From NCBI GenBank assembly GCA_910586225.1, contig CAJUIL010000004.1, positions 62,001 to 126,000 on the forward strand: 64,000 nucleotides of DNA, written 5' to 3'. Positions 31,738 to 39,665 of this stretch are shown here, in pieces. Position numbers and translations under genes: made by a program. Under the pieces are notes generated by a model. That model saw only the letters and a list, made by a program, of their open reading frames with translations. It had not been told where the DNA came from and searched no databases. Positions within the stretch are counted from its first letter, which is position 1. Each line of letters opens with the position of its first letter. Source of the DNA: an uncultured Eubacterium sp. Lineage in GTDB: Bacteria > Bacillota > Clostridia > Lachnospirales > Lachnospiraceae.

Positions 31738-33312
31738 ATGCAGAAAGAGGCAACAACAGCGGGAAAGGTCTATCTGGTCGGCGCAGGCCCGTCCGATCCG
31801 GGGCTTTTGACGATAAAAGGGCTGAAAGTGCTGCAGCGGGCACAGGTCGTTATTTATGACGCGCTGATCGGCCCTGGCGTTTACAGCCTGATTCCGCAGA
31901 GCACCGAAAAAATATTTGTCGGTAAGCGCGCGGGAAGGCATTCGCTTAGGCAGGAGCAGATCAGCCGCTTGATCTTAGAGCAGGCTTTACTGGGCAGGAT
32001 CGTTGTGCGTTTAAAGGGAGGAGATCCGTTTTTGTTCGGCAGGGGCGCAGAGGAGCTGGAGCTATTGGAGTCGCATGGGATTGCGTATGAGATCGTGCCG
32101 GGTGTCACCGCGGCGCTTGCAGTTCCCGCTTATGCGGGCATTCCGGTTACCTGCAGGGGCGTTTCATCCAGCGTGCATATCCTGACCGGGCATAAAAAAG
32201 AGGACGAAGCGCTGGATCTGGATTTTGCAGCGCTGCTGCGTGCTGAGGGTACCTATGTGTTTTTAATGGGAATGTCTGCGCTGCATGAAATTACTACAGG
32301 ATTTTTACAGGCAGGCATGGCGCCTGAGATGCCGGCGGCGGTGATCGCACAAGGAACAGGTGCGGGACAGCGCAGCGTGATCGCACAGTTAGCGTCTTTG
32401 GAGCAGGAGGTCTGCAGGCAGGGCTTACAGGCGCCTGCGGTGATCGTGATCGGAGAAGCGGCCTTACTTGGCGAACGGCTGTCCTGGCGGGAACGGCTGC
32501 CGCTGGCGGGCTGTCGTATCGCGGTCACCCGGCCGGCTTCACGCAGCGAACGGCTGACGGAGCTTTTGCGGGAGCAGGGTGCGGAGGTCATGGAGCTTCC
32601 TACGATAGGCACGCGGCTGCGGGATTGCAAAAAGCAGCTTGCGCAGGCGTTGTCTGCAATCCAGGATTACGAGTATCTGGTATTTACTTCTGCGGCAGGT
32701 GTGGACTGCTTTTTTGAGCTGCTGGATGAGATGGAGCTGGATGTGCGTTGTATCGGGACGGTAAAGCTGGCAGTCATTGGAAATGCTACCGGCGCAGCGT
32801 TAAAAAAACGGGGGCTCCGGCCGGAGCTTGTGCCAGAGCGTTATAACAGCACCGCGCTTGGAAGGCTGCTCGGCCAGTCTGTGCCGGCTGGCGGAAAGCT
32901 TTTGCTGCTCCGCTCGTCGATGGCAGGTCAGGAATTAGTGGATGAGATCCAAAAGGCATATCAGGAGGCAGGTACGCAAAGCAGTCGGGTGGAAATTACG
33001 GATCTTGCGGTGTATGATACGGTCTATACTTATGGCGAGACGGATGCTGATGACGGATTGTATGAAAAAGCCTTGCTGGAGAGCGGCCAGATCGATATGG
33101 TGATGTTTACGAGTGCGTCGACAGTGCGTGGATTTATGCGGCTGGCGGCTGGCTTGGACGTTTCGAATGTGCGTGCAGTATGTATCGGCAGCATGACAGC
33201 CGCGCAGGCGTGCGTGTATGGGATGCAGGTGTACCAGGCGCAGAAGGAGACGGTTGAAAGCATGGTGCAGGCAGCTGTGCAGGTGCAGCAGGCCAATCTT
33301 CTGTCCAGATAG
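31738..33312 (+). CDS. cobA-hemD: Fused uroporphyrinogen-III C-methyltransferase / uroporphyrinogen-III synthase
   Basis: 524-residue bifunctional protein. Residues about 10-245 are CobA: VYLVGAGPSDPGLLTIKGLKVL, DALIGPGVYSLIP, VVRLKGGDPFLFGRGAEELE and VPGVTAALAVPAYAGIPVTCRG. It methylates uroporphyrinogen III twice with SAM to precorrin-2. Residues about 255-515 are HemD (CRIAVTRPASRSERLTELLREQGAEVMELPTI, YLVFTSAAGVDCFFELL, VMFTSASTVRGFM), which closes hydroxymethylbilane to uroporphyrinogen III. Making and methylating the ring in one chain channels flux to corrinoid/siroheme. ATG 31738 follows AAAAGGAACAGG. The usual GAGPGDP loop is GAGPSDP here. hemB starts 71 bp later. Confidence 0.95.
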   Translation: MQKEATTAGKVYLVGAGPSDPGLLTIKGLKVLQRAQVVIYDALIGPGVYSLIPQSTEKIFVGKRAGRHSLRQEQISRLILEQALLGRIVVRLKGGDPFLFGRGAEELELLESHGIAYEIVPGVTAALAVPAYAGIPVTCRGVSSSVHILTGHKKEDEALDLDFAALLRAEGTYVFLMGMSALHEITTGFLQAGMAPEMPAAVIAQGTGAGQRSVIAQLASLEQEVCRQGLQAPAVIVIGEAALLGERLSWRERLPLAGCRIAVTRPASRSERLTELLREQGAEVMELPTIGTRLRDCKKQLAQALSAIQDYEYLVFTSAAGVDCFFELLDEMELDVRCIGTVKLAVIGNATGAALKKRGLRPELVPERYNSTALGRLLGQSVPAGGKLLLLRSSMAGQELVDEIQKAYQEAGTQSSRVEITDLAVYDTVYTYGETDADDGLYEKALLESGQIDMVMFTSASTVRGFMRLAAGLDVSNVRAVCIGSMTAAQACVYGMQVYQAQKETVESMVQAAVQVQQANLLSR

Positions 33313-33383
33313 GGTATGATGGTCAGATGGCAGGTAAGGAATGGAAAAAGAAAGCGAAAATTAAGGAAGGAAGGGAATGCAGG

Positions 33384-34379
33384 ATGGAATTGATTAAGCG
33401 GCCGAGACGCCTGCGCACGAGTCCCGCTTTGCGCAGAATGGTGCGGGAGACACATATGGACGCATCGTCCCTAATTTATCCGATGTTTATTGCAGAGGGA
33501 GAAAACAGGAAAGAGGAGATCCCGTCGATGCCTGGCCAGTATCGTTACAGCCCGGATCGCATGGGTGAGCAGCTGCAGCGGCTGCAGGATGCGGGGGTGG
33601 GCAGCGTGCTGCTGTTCGGCATTCCGGCGCATAAGGATGAGACGGGAAGCGGAGCCTATGACCCACAAGGTATTATTCAACAGGCGCTTCGTACTGCAAA
33701 GCGGGATTTTCCGCGGATGATGTTTGTGACGGATCTGTGTATGTGCGAATATACCTCTCATGGACATTGTGGGATTTTATGCGGACAGGATGTAGATAAT
33801 GATAAAACGCTGGAATATTTGTCACGCATTGCCGTGTCGCAGGCGCAGGCGGGTGCGGATATGATAGCGCCGTCGGACATGATGGACGGGCGTGTGGCTG
33901 CCGTCCGCAAGGCGCTGGATGCAAACGGATTTGAAAATCTGCCGATCATGGCTTATTCGGTCAAATATGCGTCGTCCTTTTACGGCCCGTTCCGGGACGC
34001 GGCGGATTCCGCTCCGGCATTCGGCGACCGCAGGTCATACCAGATGGATTATCACAACCGCAGGGAGGCGCTAAAGGAAGCGGCGCTGGACGTGGAGGAA
34101 GGCGCTGATATTGTAATGGTCAAGCCTGCGATGGCGTATGCGGACCTGATACGCGAGGTACGTGACTTAGTGAACGTTCCAGTGGCGGCTTATAGTGTCA
34201 GCGGAGAGTACGCGATGATCCAGGCTGCAGCAGCCGCGGGATGGATCCAAAAAGAGCCTGCGGTGATCGAAACGGCAGTGTGCGCTTACCGGGCGGGCGC
34301 GGATATTTATATCAGCTATTTTGCACAAGAACTGGCAGAGTATCTGCGGGACGGCAAGCTGGGAAGGACGGGAGCATGA
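33384..34379 (+). CDS. hemB: Delta-aminolevulinic acid dehydratase (porphobilinogen synthase)
   Basis: Condenses two 5-aminolevulinates to porphobilinogen. It has 331 residues. The Schiff-base lysines are Lys194 (MAYSVKYASSFYGPFRDA) and Lys247 (IVMVKPAMAYADLI). The zinc-type cysteine cluster is present: Cys119, Cys121 and Cys129 in DLCMCEYTSHGHCG, so it is a zinc enzyme rather than the magnesium form. ATG 33384 is preferred because the family start (IKRPRRLRTSPALRRMVRET) follows directly; in-frame codons reach back to 33327. Its stop overlaps the hemL start (ATGA at 34376-34379), a sign of coupling. HemC, using its product, is at 3081-3965. Confidence 0.96.
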   Translation: MELIKRPRRLRTSPALRRMVRETHMDASSLIYPMFIAEGENRKEEIPSMPGQYRYSPDRMGEQLQRLQDAGVGSVLLFGIPAHKDETGSGAYDPQGIIQQALRTAKRDFPRMMFVTDLCMCEYTSHGHCGILCGQDVDNDKTLEYLSRIAVSQAQAGADMIAPSDMMDGRVAAVRKALDANGFENLPIMAYSVKYASSFYGPFRDAADSAPAFGDRRSYQMDYHNRREALKEAALDVEEGADIVMVKPAMAYADLIREVRDLVNVPVAAYSVSGEYAMIQAAAAAGWIQKEPAVIETAVCAYRAGADIYISYFAQELAEYLRDGKLGRTGA

Positions 34380-35680
34380 CGACACATTGCGAGCAGTTAT
34401 TTAAAGAAGCAAAAAAATATATGCCGGGAGGCGTAAACTCTCCGGTGCGCGCCTTTGGGCCGGTTGGCGGTGTGCCGCGTTTTATTGCCAGGGCGGATGC
34501 GGCATACGTCTGGGATGAGGACGGCAGCCGCTATCTTGATTATGTGGGTTCCTGGGGGCCGATGCTGTTAGGGCACAACCACTCGGAGATTTTAAAAAGC
34601 GTCACGGATGCCTGTGCCAGGGGACTGAGCTTTGGGGCGGCGACCTGGACAGAGGTGGAGATGGCAAAGCTGATCTGCGAAATGATCCCTTCGATCGAGA
34701 TGGTGCGCATGGTCAATTCCGGTACGGAAGCTGCAATGAGTGCCATCCGCGCAGCACGCGGATATACGGGCAGGGATAAGGTCATAAAGTTTGAAGGCTG
34801 CTATCACGGGCATTCAGACGGACTTTTGGTAAAAGCCGGCTCCGGTGTATTAACGCACGGGATCCCCGGCAGCGCCGGCGTGCCCGCTGGCTGTACAAGC
34901 GATACGCTTACGGCGGTATATAATAGTCTGGATAGCGTAAAGGTGCATTTTGAGCGCGCGGGAGAGCAGATCGCGGCGGTTATCGTAGAACCGGTCGCTG
35001 CTAATATGGGCGTTGTGCTGCCGCAGCCAGGATTTTTGGAAGGGCTTAGAAGCCTGTGTGACCAATACGGCGCGCTGCTGATTTTTGACGAGGTGATCAC
35101 AGGATTCCGGTTAAGCGCGGGCGGCGCACAGCAGCTTTTTGGAGTGACTCCGGATCTTACGGTACTTGGCAAAATCATCGGAGCAGGGCTTCCAGTCGGC
35201 GCTTACGGCGGAAAACGAAGTGTGATGGAGGTGGTCGCGCCGCTTGGCAGTGTCTATCAGGCGGGAACGTTAAGCGGCAACCCGGTCGCAATGGCGGCAG
35301 GGTATACGATGCTGCGCATTTTAAAGGAACAGCCGTATTATTATGAAGCGCTGCGTAATAATGGAGCTTATTTATTTGAGGGCTTGAAAAAATTGCTGAA
35401 AAACGCTGGGCTGCCTTATGCGGTAAATTACCTCGGTTCGCTTGGATGCCTGTTTTTTACAGGACAAAAGGTTACAGATCATGAGAGCGCTGTGACTTCG
35501 GATACACAGGCGTATGCGGCGTATTTCCGGCATATGCTAAGCCGCGGCATTTACCTTGCGCCATCGCAGTTTGAAGCGATGTTTTTATCTGCGGCGCATT
35601 TAAGGGAGCAGTTAGACGAAACACTGGCGGCTATGGAAGAATTTTTTACAGATAAGGCGCAAAGCCTGCCTTGCTGTTAG
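34376..35680 (+). CDS. hemL: Glutamate-1-semialdehyde 2,1-aminomutase
   Basis: PLP/PMP enzyme that converts the HemA product to 5-aminolevulinate. It has 434 residues. PGGVNSPVRAF is at 17-27, SGTEAAMSAIRAARG at 115-129, the PLP-stacking segment FEGCYHGHSDGLL, IFDEVITGFR at 236-245, and the Schiff-base Lys266 in LGKIIGAGLPVGAYGGK. ATG 34376 overlaps the hemB stop by four bases. It ends the cobA/hemD-hemB-hemL unit, about 110 bp before the amidase gene. With hemA far away at 1343, the two ends of the ALA step are encoded in separate operons. Confidence 0.96.
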   Translation: MTTHCEQLFKEAKKYMPGGVNSPVRAFGPVGGVPRFIARADAAYVWDEDGSRYLDYVGSWGPMLLGHNHSEILKSVTDACARGLSFGAATWTEVEMAKLICEMIPSIEMVRMVNSGTEAAMSAIRAARGYTGRDKVIKFEGCYHGHSDGLLVKAGSGVLTHGIPGSAGVPAGCTSDTLTAVYNSLDSVKVHFERAGEQIAAVIVEPVAANMGVVLPQPGFLEGLRSLCDQYGALLIFDEVITGFRLSAGGAQQLFGVTPDLTVLGKIIGAGLPVGAYGGKRSVMEVVAPLGSVYQAGTLSGNPVAMAAGYTMLRILKEQPYYYEALRNNGAYLFEGLKKLLKNAGLPYAVNYLGSLGCLFFTGQKVTDHESAVTSDTQAYAAYFRHMLSRGIYLAPSQFEAMFLSAAHLREQLDETLAAMEEFFTDKAQSLPCC

Positions 35681-35789
35681 GAAGGGCTTCTGAAAATTAT
35701 GCATTGCATATTTCGACAAAGTTGTTTATAGTAAATAGTAGCTACCATTCATGAGTAATCAAGAAATGCAGTAAGAAACGGACGATGGG

Positions 35790-36542
35790 ATGGACACACA
35801 AAATAACAGGCAAGATCCAGACAAATTAGTCAGACAGCCGCAGGAAAAAGCGAATAAGGTCAGCCGCTCCCAGAAAATACGCAGGCAGCAAGCAGATCCA
35901 TATCGAATGCTGAAACGGATGCTGTTTGGCTCAGTATTTCTGGCGGTTTTCCTGCTTGCTGCTATTTTGCTCCGCCTGCTTGAGCATAGAGGCACTGTGC
36001 CGCGCCCGGAGCAGGCTCAGGAAGGAAACATACCAAGGCCAAAACTGGATGTCCAGCTTTTGACTGTAAATGAATATTCCAGGCCCGGTACAGCGCTTTC
36101 CAAGGTCAGGGGCATCGTGATCCACTATACAGGAAATCCCGGCACAGGCGCGCAGGCGAACCGGAATTATTTTGAGGGGCTTAAGGATTCTCATGTGACA
36201 AAGGCGAGCAGTCATTTTGTGATCGGGCTGGACGGAGAGATCATACAATGTATTCCAAGCAGCGAGATTGCATATGCGTCGAATGAGCGTAATAAGGATA
36301 CGATTGCGATTGAGTGCTGCATTGCGGACGATACCGGTAGGTTTGGCGCCGCGACTTATGATTCCATGGTGCACTTAACGGCGTGGCTTGTGGAGCATTT
36401 TAGACTTCGGGTGGAAGATGTGATCCGTCATTATGACGTGACCGGAAAGGCGTGTCCAAAGTATTTTGTGGAGTTTCCCGCAGCGTGGGAGCAGTTCCTT
36501 GCGGATGTGCAGGATTATTTAGTATCGTACGAGGTATTTTGA
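35790..36542 (+). CDS. Membrane-anchored N-acetylmuramoyl-L-alanine amidase (Amidase_2)
   Basis: 250 residues. A basic cytosolic segment (1-43) precedes one transmembrane helix (about 44-64, LFGSVFLAVFLLAAILLRLL), a short linker and an Amidase_2/PGRP-like domain from about 105. Zinc-ligand candidates are His112 in GIVIHYTGNP and His214 in VIRHYDVTGKACP, whose C-P pair (Cys222) marks the third ligand region. SSHFVIGLDGEIIQCIPSSEIAYAS and IAIECCIA fit the family. It cleaves the stem peptide from MurNAc outside the membrane, in wall turnover or remodelling. It precedes the methylase-like gene by 33 bp, but a functional link is not evident. Confidence 0.88.
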   Translation: MDTQNNRQDPDKLVRQPQEKANKVSRSQKIRRQQADPYRMLKRMLFGSVFLAVFLLAAILLRLLEHRGTVPRPEQAQEGNIPRPKLDVQLLTVNEYSRPGTALSKVRGIVIHYTGNPGTGAQANRNYFEGLKDSHVTKASSHFVIGLDGEIIQCIPSSEIAYASNERNKDTIAIECCIADDTGRFGAATYDSMVHLTAWLVEHFRLRVEDVIRHYDVTGKACPKYFVEFPAAWEQFLADVQDYLVSYEVF

Positions 36543-36575
36543 GTTATTCAAATTTTTATAAAGTAGGAGAGACAT

Positions 36576-38123
36576 ATGCAGAAAGTATACGAAGCCTTAA
36601 AGCAGGGCAGCGATGTCCGAAACAATTTGATCCAGTTAAAACAGATGTTAAAGGAAGAAGGAGCGCTGGAAGAATATCTGTCTATGACCGAGGATGATGA
36701 GCTGATCGCGTCCTTTTTGCAGGACGAGGACGCCAAGACGCGCAAAAATGCGGCGCTTGTGCTGGGACTTGTGCAAAGCCAGGAAAGCATCGATAAAATA
36801 TGGGAGGCATATGTGTCAGAAACGCAGCTTTTTGCCAGAGGCGCTTATTTGTCCGCGATCCAGAAGCTGGACTGTAAGGCATACGAGGCACAGATCAAAA
36901 GGCATTATCAAAAGCTGCTTGCCTATGAGCCTGCGGAGGAGGAAAAAAAGCATATCCAGGATGAGCTAAAGGAGCTGCGCAGGCTGGTTATCCAGTTTGA
37001 CGGCGGTATCAGCAGGCATCCGTTTACCGGGTATGACAAGCCGCGCGACTTTATTTTGACGACGATCAAAAACTATCAGGATACGACAGGCGTACAGGTG
37101 GAGAGCGGCGCAACGCGTATGATCCCGATGGGTGTGCAGGTTGTGGGCGGAAGCATCCGGGAAGCGTTAAAGATCCGTACGTTCCGTGAGCTTTTGTTTA
37201 CGCTCCGTTGTGACAAGAACCTGCCGCCGCAGCCAAACGTGATCGCCAGGGAGCTTGCAAAGTCAAACCTGACCCGTATGCTGAGCGATATGCATGACGG
37301 GGAAGCGCCGTTTTATTTCCGGCTGGAAATCAAAGGGCCGATGCCGCTGGACAAAAAGAGCGCATTCGCCAAGAAACTCGCGGCTGAGCTGGAGCAGCGG
37401 ACACATCATTTCTTAGTTAATTCTACGGAGCATTACGAGGTGGAGCTGCGGCTGGTGCAAAATCGTACAGGCGGATTTTATCCGTGTATGAAGCTTTTTA
37501 CGATTCCGATGAAACGGTTTGCGTATCGTAAATATACAACGGCTGCATCGATGCATCCTTCCTTGGCTGCGCTGCTTACGGAGCTTGCTTCCAGCTGGCT
37601 GACCGAGCGTGCGCGTGTGCTGGATGCCTTCTGCGGCACCGGGACGCTTTTGATGGAGCGTATTTATGCCCTGCCGGTACGCAGCGCCTACGCTCTTGAT
37701 ACTTTTGGCGACGCGATCCAGGGTGCAAAGGAAAATGCGGGCATCGCGCATATGAATATCAATTTTATACAGCGCAGCTTTTTTGACTTTACGTTTGAGC
37801 AGCAGTTCCATGAGATCTGGGCGGATTTTCCAGTGCGTGGGAAAAAGACAAGGGACGAGCAGGACGAATTTTACCGTTTGTTTTTCGAAAAAGCGAATGC
37901 GCTGCTCGCGGAGCATGGCAAGCTGTTTTTATTTAATAATGAAAGCGGTATGACGAAAAAATATCTGCGTTTGTATGAGAACCTGCATTTGAAGCAGGAA
38001 TTTTGTATCCGGGAAAAGGACGGCGCGTATTTTTACATTGTACAAAAGCGTGAGCCAGAGGCAGCGCCGCAGCCAGAAGAGGAACCAAAAGCACAGCCTG
38101 CAGCAGAGCAGACGCCGCAATAG
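36576..38123 (+). CDS. Putative RNA methylase-like protein with helical-repeat N-terminus
   Basis: 515 residues. The N-terminal 140 residues are helical and HEAT-like (DEDAKTRKNAALVLGLVQSQESIDKIWEAY). A middle part covers about 150-330 (GVQVVGGSIREALKIRTFRELLF). A UPF0020-type SAM methyltransferase core follows: ARVLDAFCGTGTLLMERIYALP near 345-365, then YALDTFGDAIQGAKENA. The catalytic loop usually reading (D/N)PPY is ADFPVRG here, so activity or target may differ from rRNA guanine methylases. The last 30 residues are Pro/Glu/Gln-rich. ATG follows AGGAGAGACAT. Likely an RNA modification enzyme or a degenerate relative. Confidence 0.7.
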   Translation: MQKVYEALKQGSDVRNNLIQLKQMLKEEGALEEYLSMTEDDELIASFLQDEDAKTRKNAALVLGLVQSQESIDKIWEAYVSETQLFARGAYLSAIQKLDCKAYEAQIKRHYQKLLAYEPAEEEKKHIQDELKELRRLVIQFDGGISRHPFTGYDKPRDFILTTIKNYQDTTGVQVESGATRMIPMGVQVVGGSIREALKIRTFRELLFTLRCDKNLPPQPNVIARELAKSNLTRMLSDMHDGEAPFYFRLEIKGPMPLDKKSAFAKKLAAELEQRTHHFLVNSTEHYEVELRLVQNRTGGFYPCMKLFTIPMKRFAYRKYTTAASMHPSLAALLTELASSWLTERARVLDAFCGTGTLLMERIYALPVRSAYALDTFGDAIQGAKENAGIAHMNINFIQRSFFDFTFEQQFHEIWADFPVRGKKTRDEQDEFYRLFFEKANALLAEHGKLFLFNNESGMTKKYLRLYENLHLKQEFCIREKDGAYFYIVQKREPEAAPQPEEEPKAQPAAEQTPQ

Positions 38124-38141
38124 GAAAGTCTGTCAAAATAT

Positions 38142-38173
38142 TTTACAAATTCCACAAAATAGAGTATACTCTA
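38142..38173 (+). promoter_or_regulatory. Promoter with palindrome over the -10 box
   Basis: TTTACA (38142-38147), 17-bp spacer, TATACT (38165-38170). The -10 lies inside the perfect 14-bp palindrome TAGAGTATACTCTA (38160-38173). It drives the 38291 gene after a leader of about 110 nt. The palindrome may be an operator. Confidence 0.6.
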
Positions 38174-38290
38174 AACCAGATAAACGACTCTGCCGTCCGG
38201 GTGGCGGCAACGCCGTTTTATTTGATGGATTAGGGTATACTTTTTTGTGTGCAGGGCACAGAGAAAACCGGATGATGTTAAGGAGTTTTT

Positions 38291-38881
38291 ATGGGAAACG
38301 GAATGATAGTGGAAGGATATTCCTTTACGGATGAAAATATGGCAAAGCAGGCGCGTACCGAAGCGGAAGGAGTAAAATACGTCAGAGCAAGAACGGATAT
38401 GTCAAAGCCTGATCAGGTATTCAACGTCTACCACAGGCTGCTGCAGCAACGGATGTTCCAGACCCCGGTCGGTTACGCGTATCTGCGGGAGCTGCAGGAT
38501 TATTTAAAGACGATCCCAGGCATCCGCGGCGAGGACATCCGTCCGATCCCGGTTGCGAAAAACATGGTCGTCAGCGATACGCAGGGGATTGCGGACCGCT
38601 GGCGCAGGAGGCTTCAAAAGGAGCAGAAAAAGCTCCAGATATCGATTGTGGCCAATTTTGCTTTTGTCGTATCGATCCTGCTTATTTTTTTGATCACCGC
38701 AACTAGTGGCCAGACGACGATCTTAAATTATGAAAAGAAGCTGCAAGACCGTTATGCCCAGTGGGAGCAGCAGTTGACCGAGCGGGAAAAGGCGATCCGG
38801 GAAGAGGAGCAGGAGCTGGAGCTGGATTTTGATACGGTATTGGACGATGAGGAAGAAGAAGAACTGCAAGAACTTGAGTAA
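38291..38881 (+). CDS. Conserved-looking single-pass membrane protein of unknown function
   Basis: 196 residues. The soluble N-terminal part, about 115 residues, begins MIVEGYSFTDENMAKQARTEAEGVKYVRARTDMSKPDQVFNVYHRLLQQRMFQTPVGYAYLRELQ. One transmembrane helix (about 118-138, IVANFAFVVSILLIFLITA) is followed by a coiled, strongly acidic tail (KKLQDRYAQWEQQLTEREKAIREEEQELEL ending in a run of Glu). There is no signal peptide, so N-in/C-out topology with an acidic outer tail is likely, or the reverse. I do not recognise the family. ATG 38291 follows AAGGAGTTTTT. The two-component system starts 88 bp downstream. Confidence 0.7.
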   Translation: MGNGMIVEGYSFTDENMAKQARTEAEGVKYVRARTDMSKPDQVFNVYHRLLQQRMFQTPVGYAYLRELQDYLKTIPGIRGEDIRPIPVAKNMVVSDTQGIADRWRRRLQKEQKKLQISIVANFAFVVSILLIFLITATSGQTTILNYEKKLQDRYAQWEQQLTEREKAIREEEQELELDFDTVLDDEEEEELQELE

Positions 38882-38969
38882 CGCACACATTTTTTTCATA
38901 ATCCTGTGCTAAGATTAAGATGAGACAAAGATAAAATAATACAGATCATATAAAAAAGAGGTATGGAAA

Positions 38970-39659
38970 GTGGAAAAATTAAAGATTCTTGTAGTGGATG
39001 ATGAGAGCAGGATGCGCAAGCTGGTGCGTGATTTTTTAGTAAAGCAGGATTTTGAAGTGCTTGAGGCTGGCGATGGGGAAGCGGCGCTGGACATCTTTTA
39101 CCAGGAAAAAAATATTGCGCTGATGATCCTGGATGTGATGATGCCGAAAATGAACGGCTGGGAGGTCTGTAAGGAGGTGCGGGAAAATTCCTCTGTACCG
39201 ATCATTATGCTGACAGCTAAGGGAGATGAGAGCGATGAGTTGCTTGGCTTTGAACTGGGCGTGGATGAATATATTTCCAAGCCGTTTAGCCCGAAAATAC
39301 TTGTAGCGCGTGTGGAGGCAATTTTACGAAGGTCAAATAAGCTGCAGGAGGGACAAGCGGTCGAGACAGGCGGCATTGTCATTGACAAGGCAGCGCATCT
39401 TGTTACGGTGGACGGCTCCCGGATCGAATTAAGCTTTAAGGAGTTTGAGCTATTGTCATATTTTGTGGAAAATCAGGGCATTGCGCTTTCGCGTGAAAAA
39501 ATACTGAATCATGTATGGAATTATGATTATTTTGGAGACGCCAGGACGATCGACACGCACGTCAAAAAGCTTCGGTCGAAAATGGGAAAAAAAGGAGATT
39601 ATATTAAAACGATCTGGGGAATGGGCTATAAATTTGAAGTAAGCGAGAACAGGGCGTGA
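38970..39659 (+). CDS. OmpR/PhoB-family response regulator
   Basis: 229 residues. Receiver domain 1-120 has acidic Asp10/Asp11, the phosphoacceptor Asp55 in MILDVMMPKMNG, a Thr in MLTAKG and a Lys in ISKPFSP. A winged-helix Trans_reg_C domain covers about 130-225 (ELSFKEFELLSYFVENQGIALSREKILNHVWNYDYFGDARTIDTHVKKLRSKMG). The start is GTG at 38970: the AGAGG site is eight bases upstream and no in-frame ATG fits. The kinase gene begins six bases after the stop, so they form one operon. Targets are unknown; the lipoprotein gene after the kinase is a candidate. Confidence 0.95.
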   Translation: MEKLKILVVDDESRMRKLVRDFLVKQDFEVLEAGDGEAALDIFYQEKNIALMILDVMMPKMNGWEVCKEVRENSSVPIIMLTAKGDESDELLGFELGVDEYISKPFSPKILVARVEAILRRSNKLQEGQAVETGGIVIDKAAHLVTVDGSRIELSFKEFELLSYFVENQGIALSREKILNHVWNYDYFGDARTIDTHVKKLRSKMGKKGDYIKTIWGMGYKFEVSENRA

Positions 39660-39665
39660 TAAGGT

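Noticed and set aside
38174..38290. Riboswitch in the leader of the 38291 gene
   Set aside because: GC-rich short hairpins (GGCG-GCAA-CGCC) occur, but no known aptamer core could be matched.
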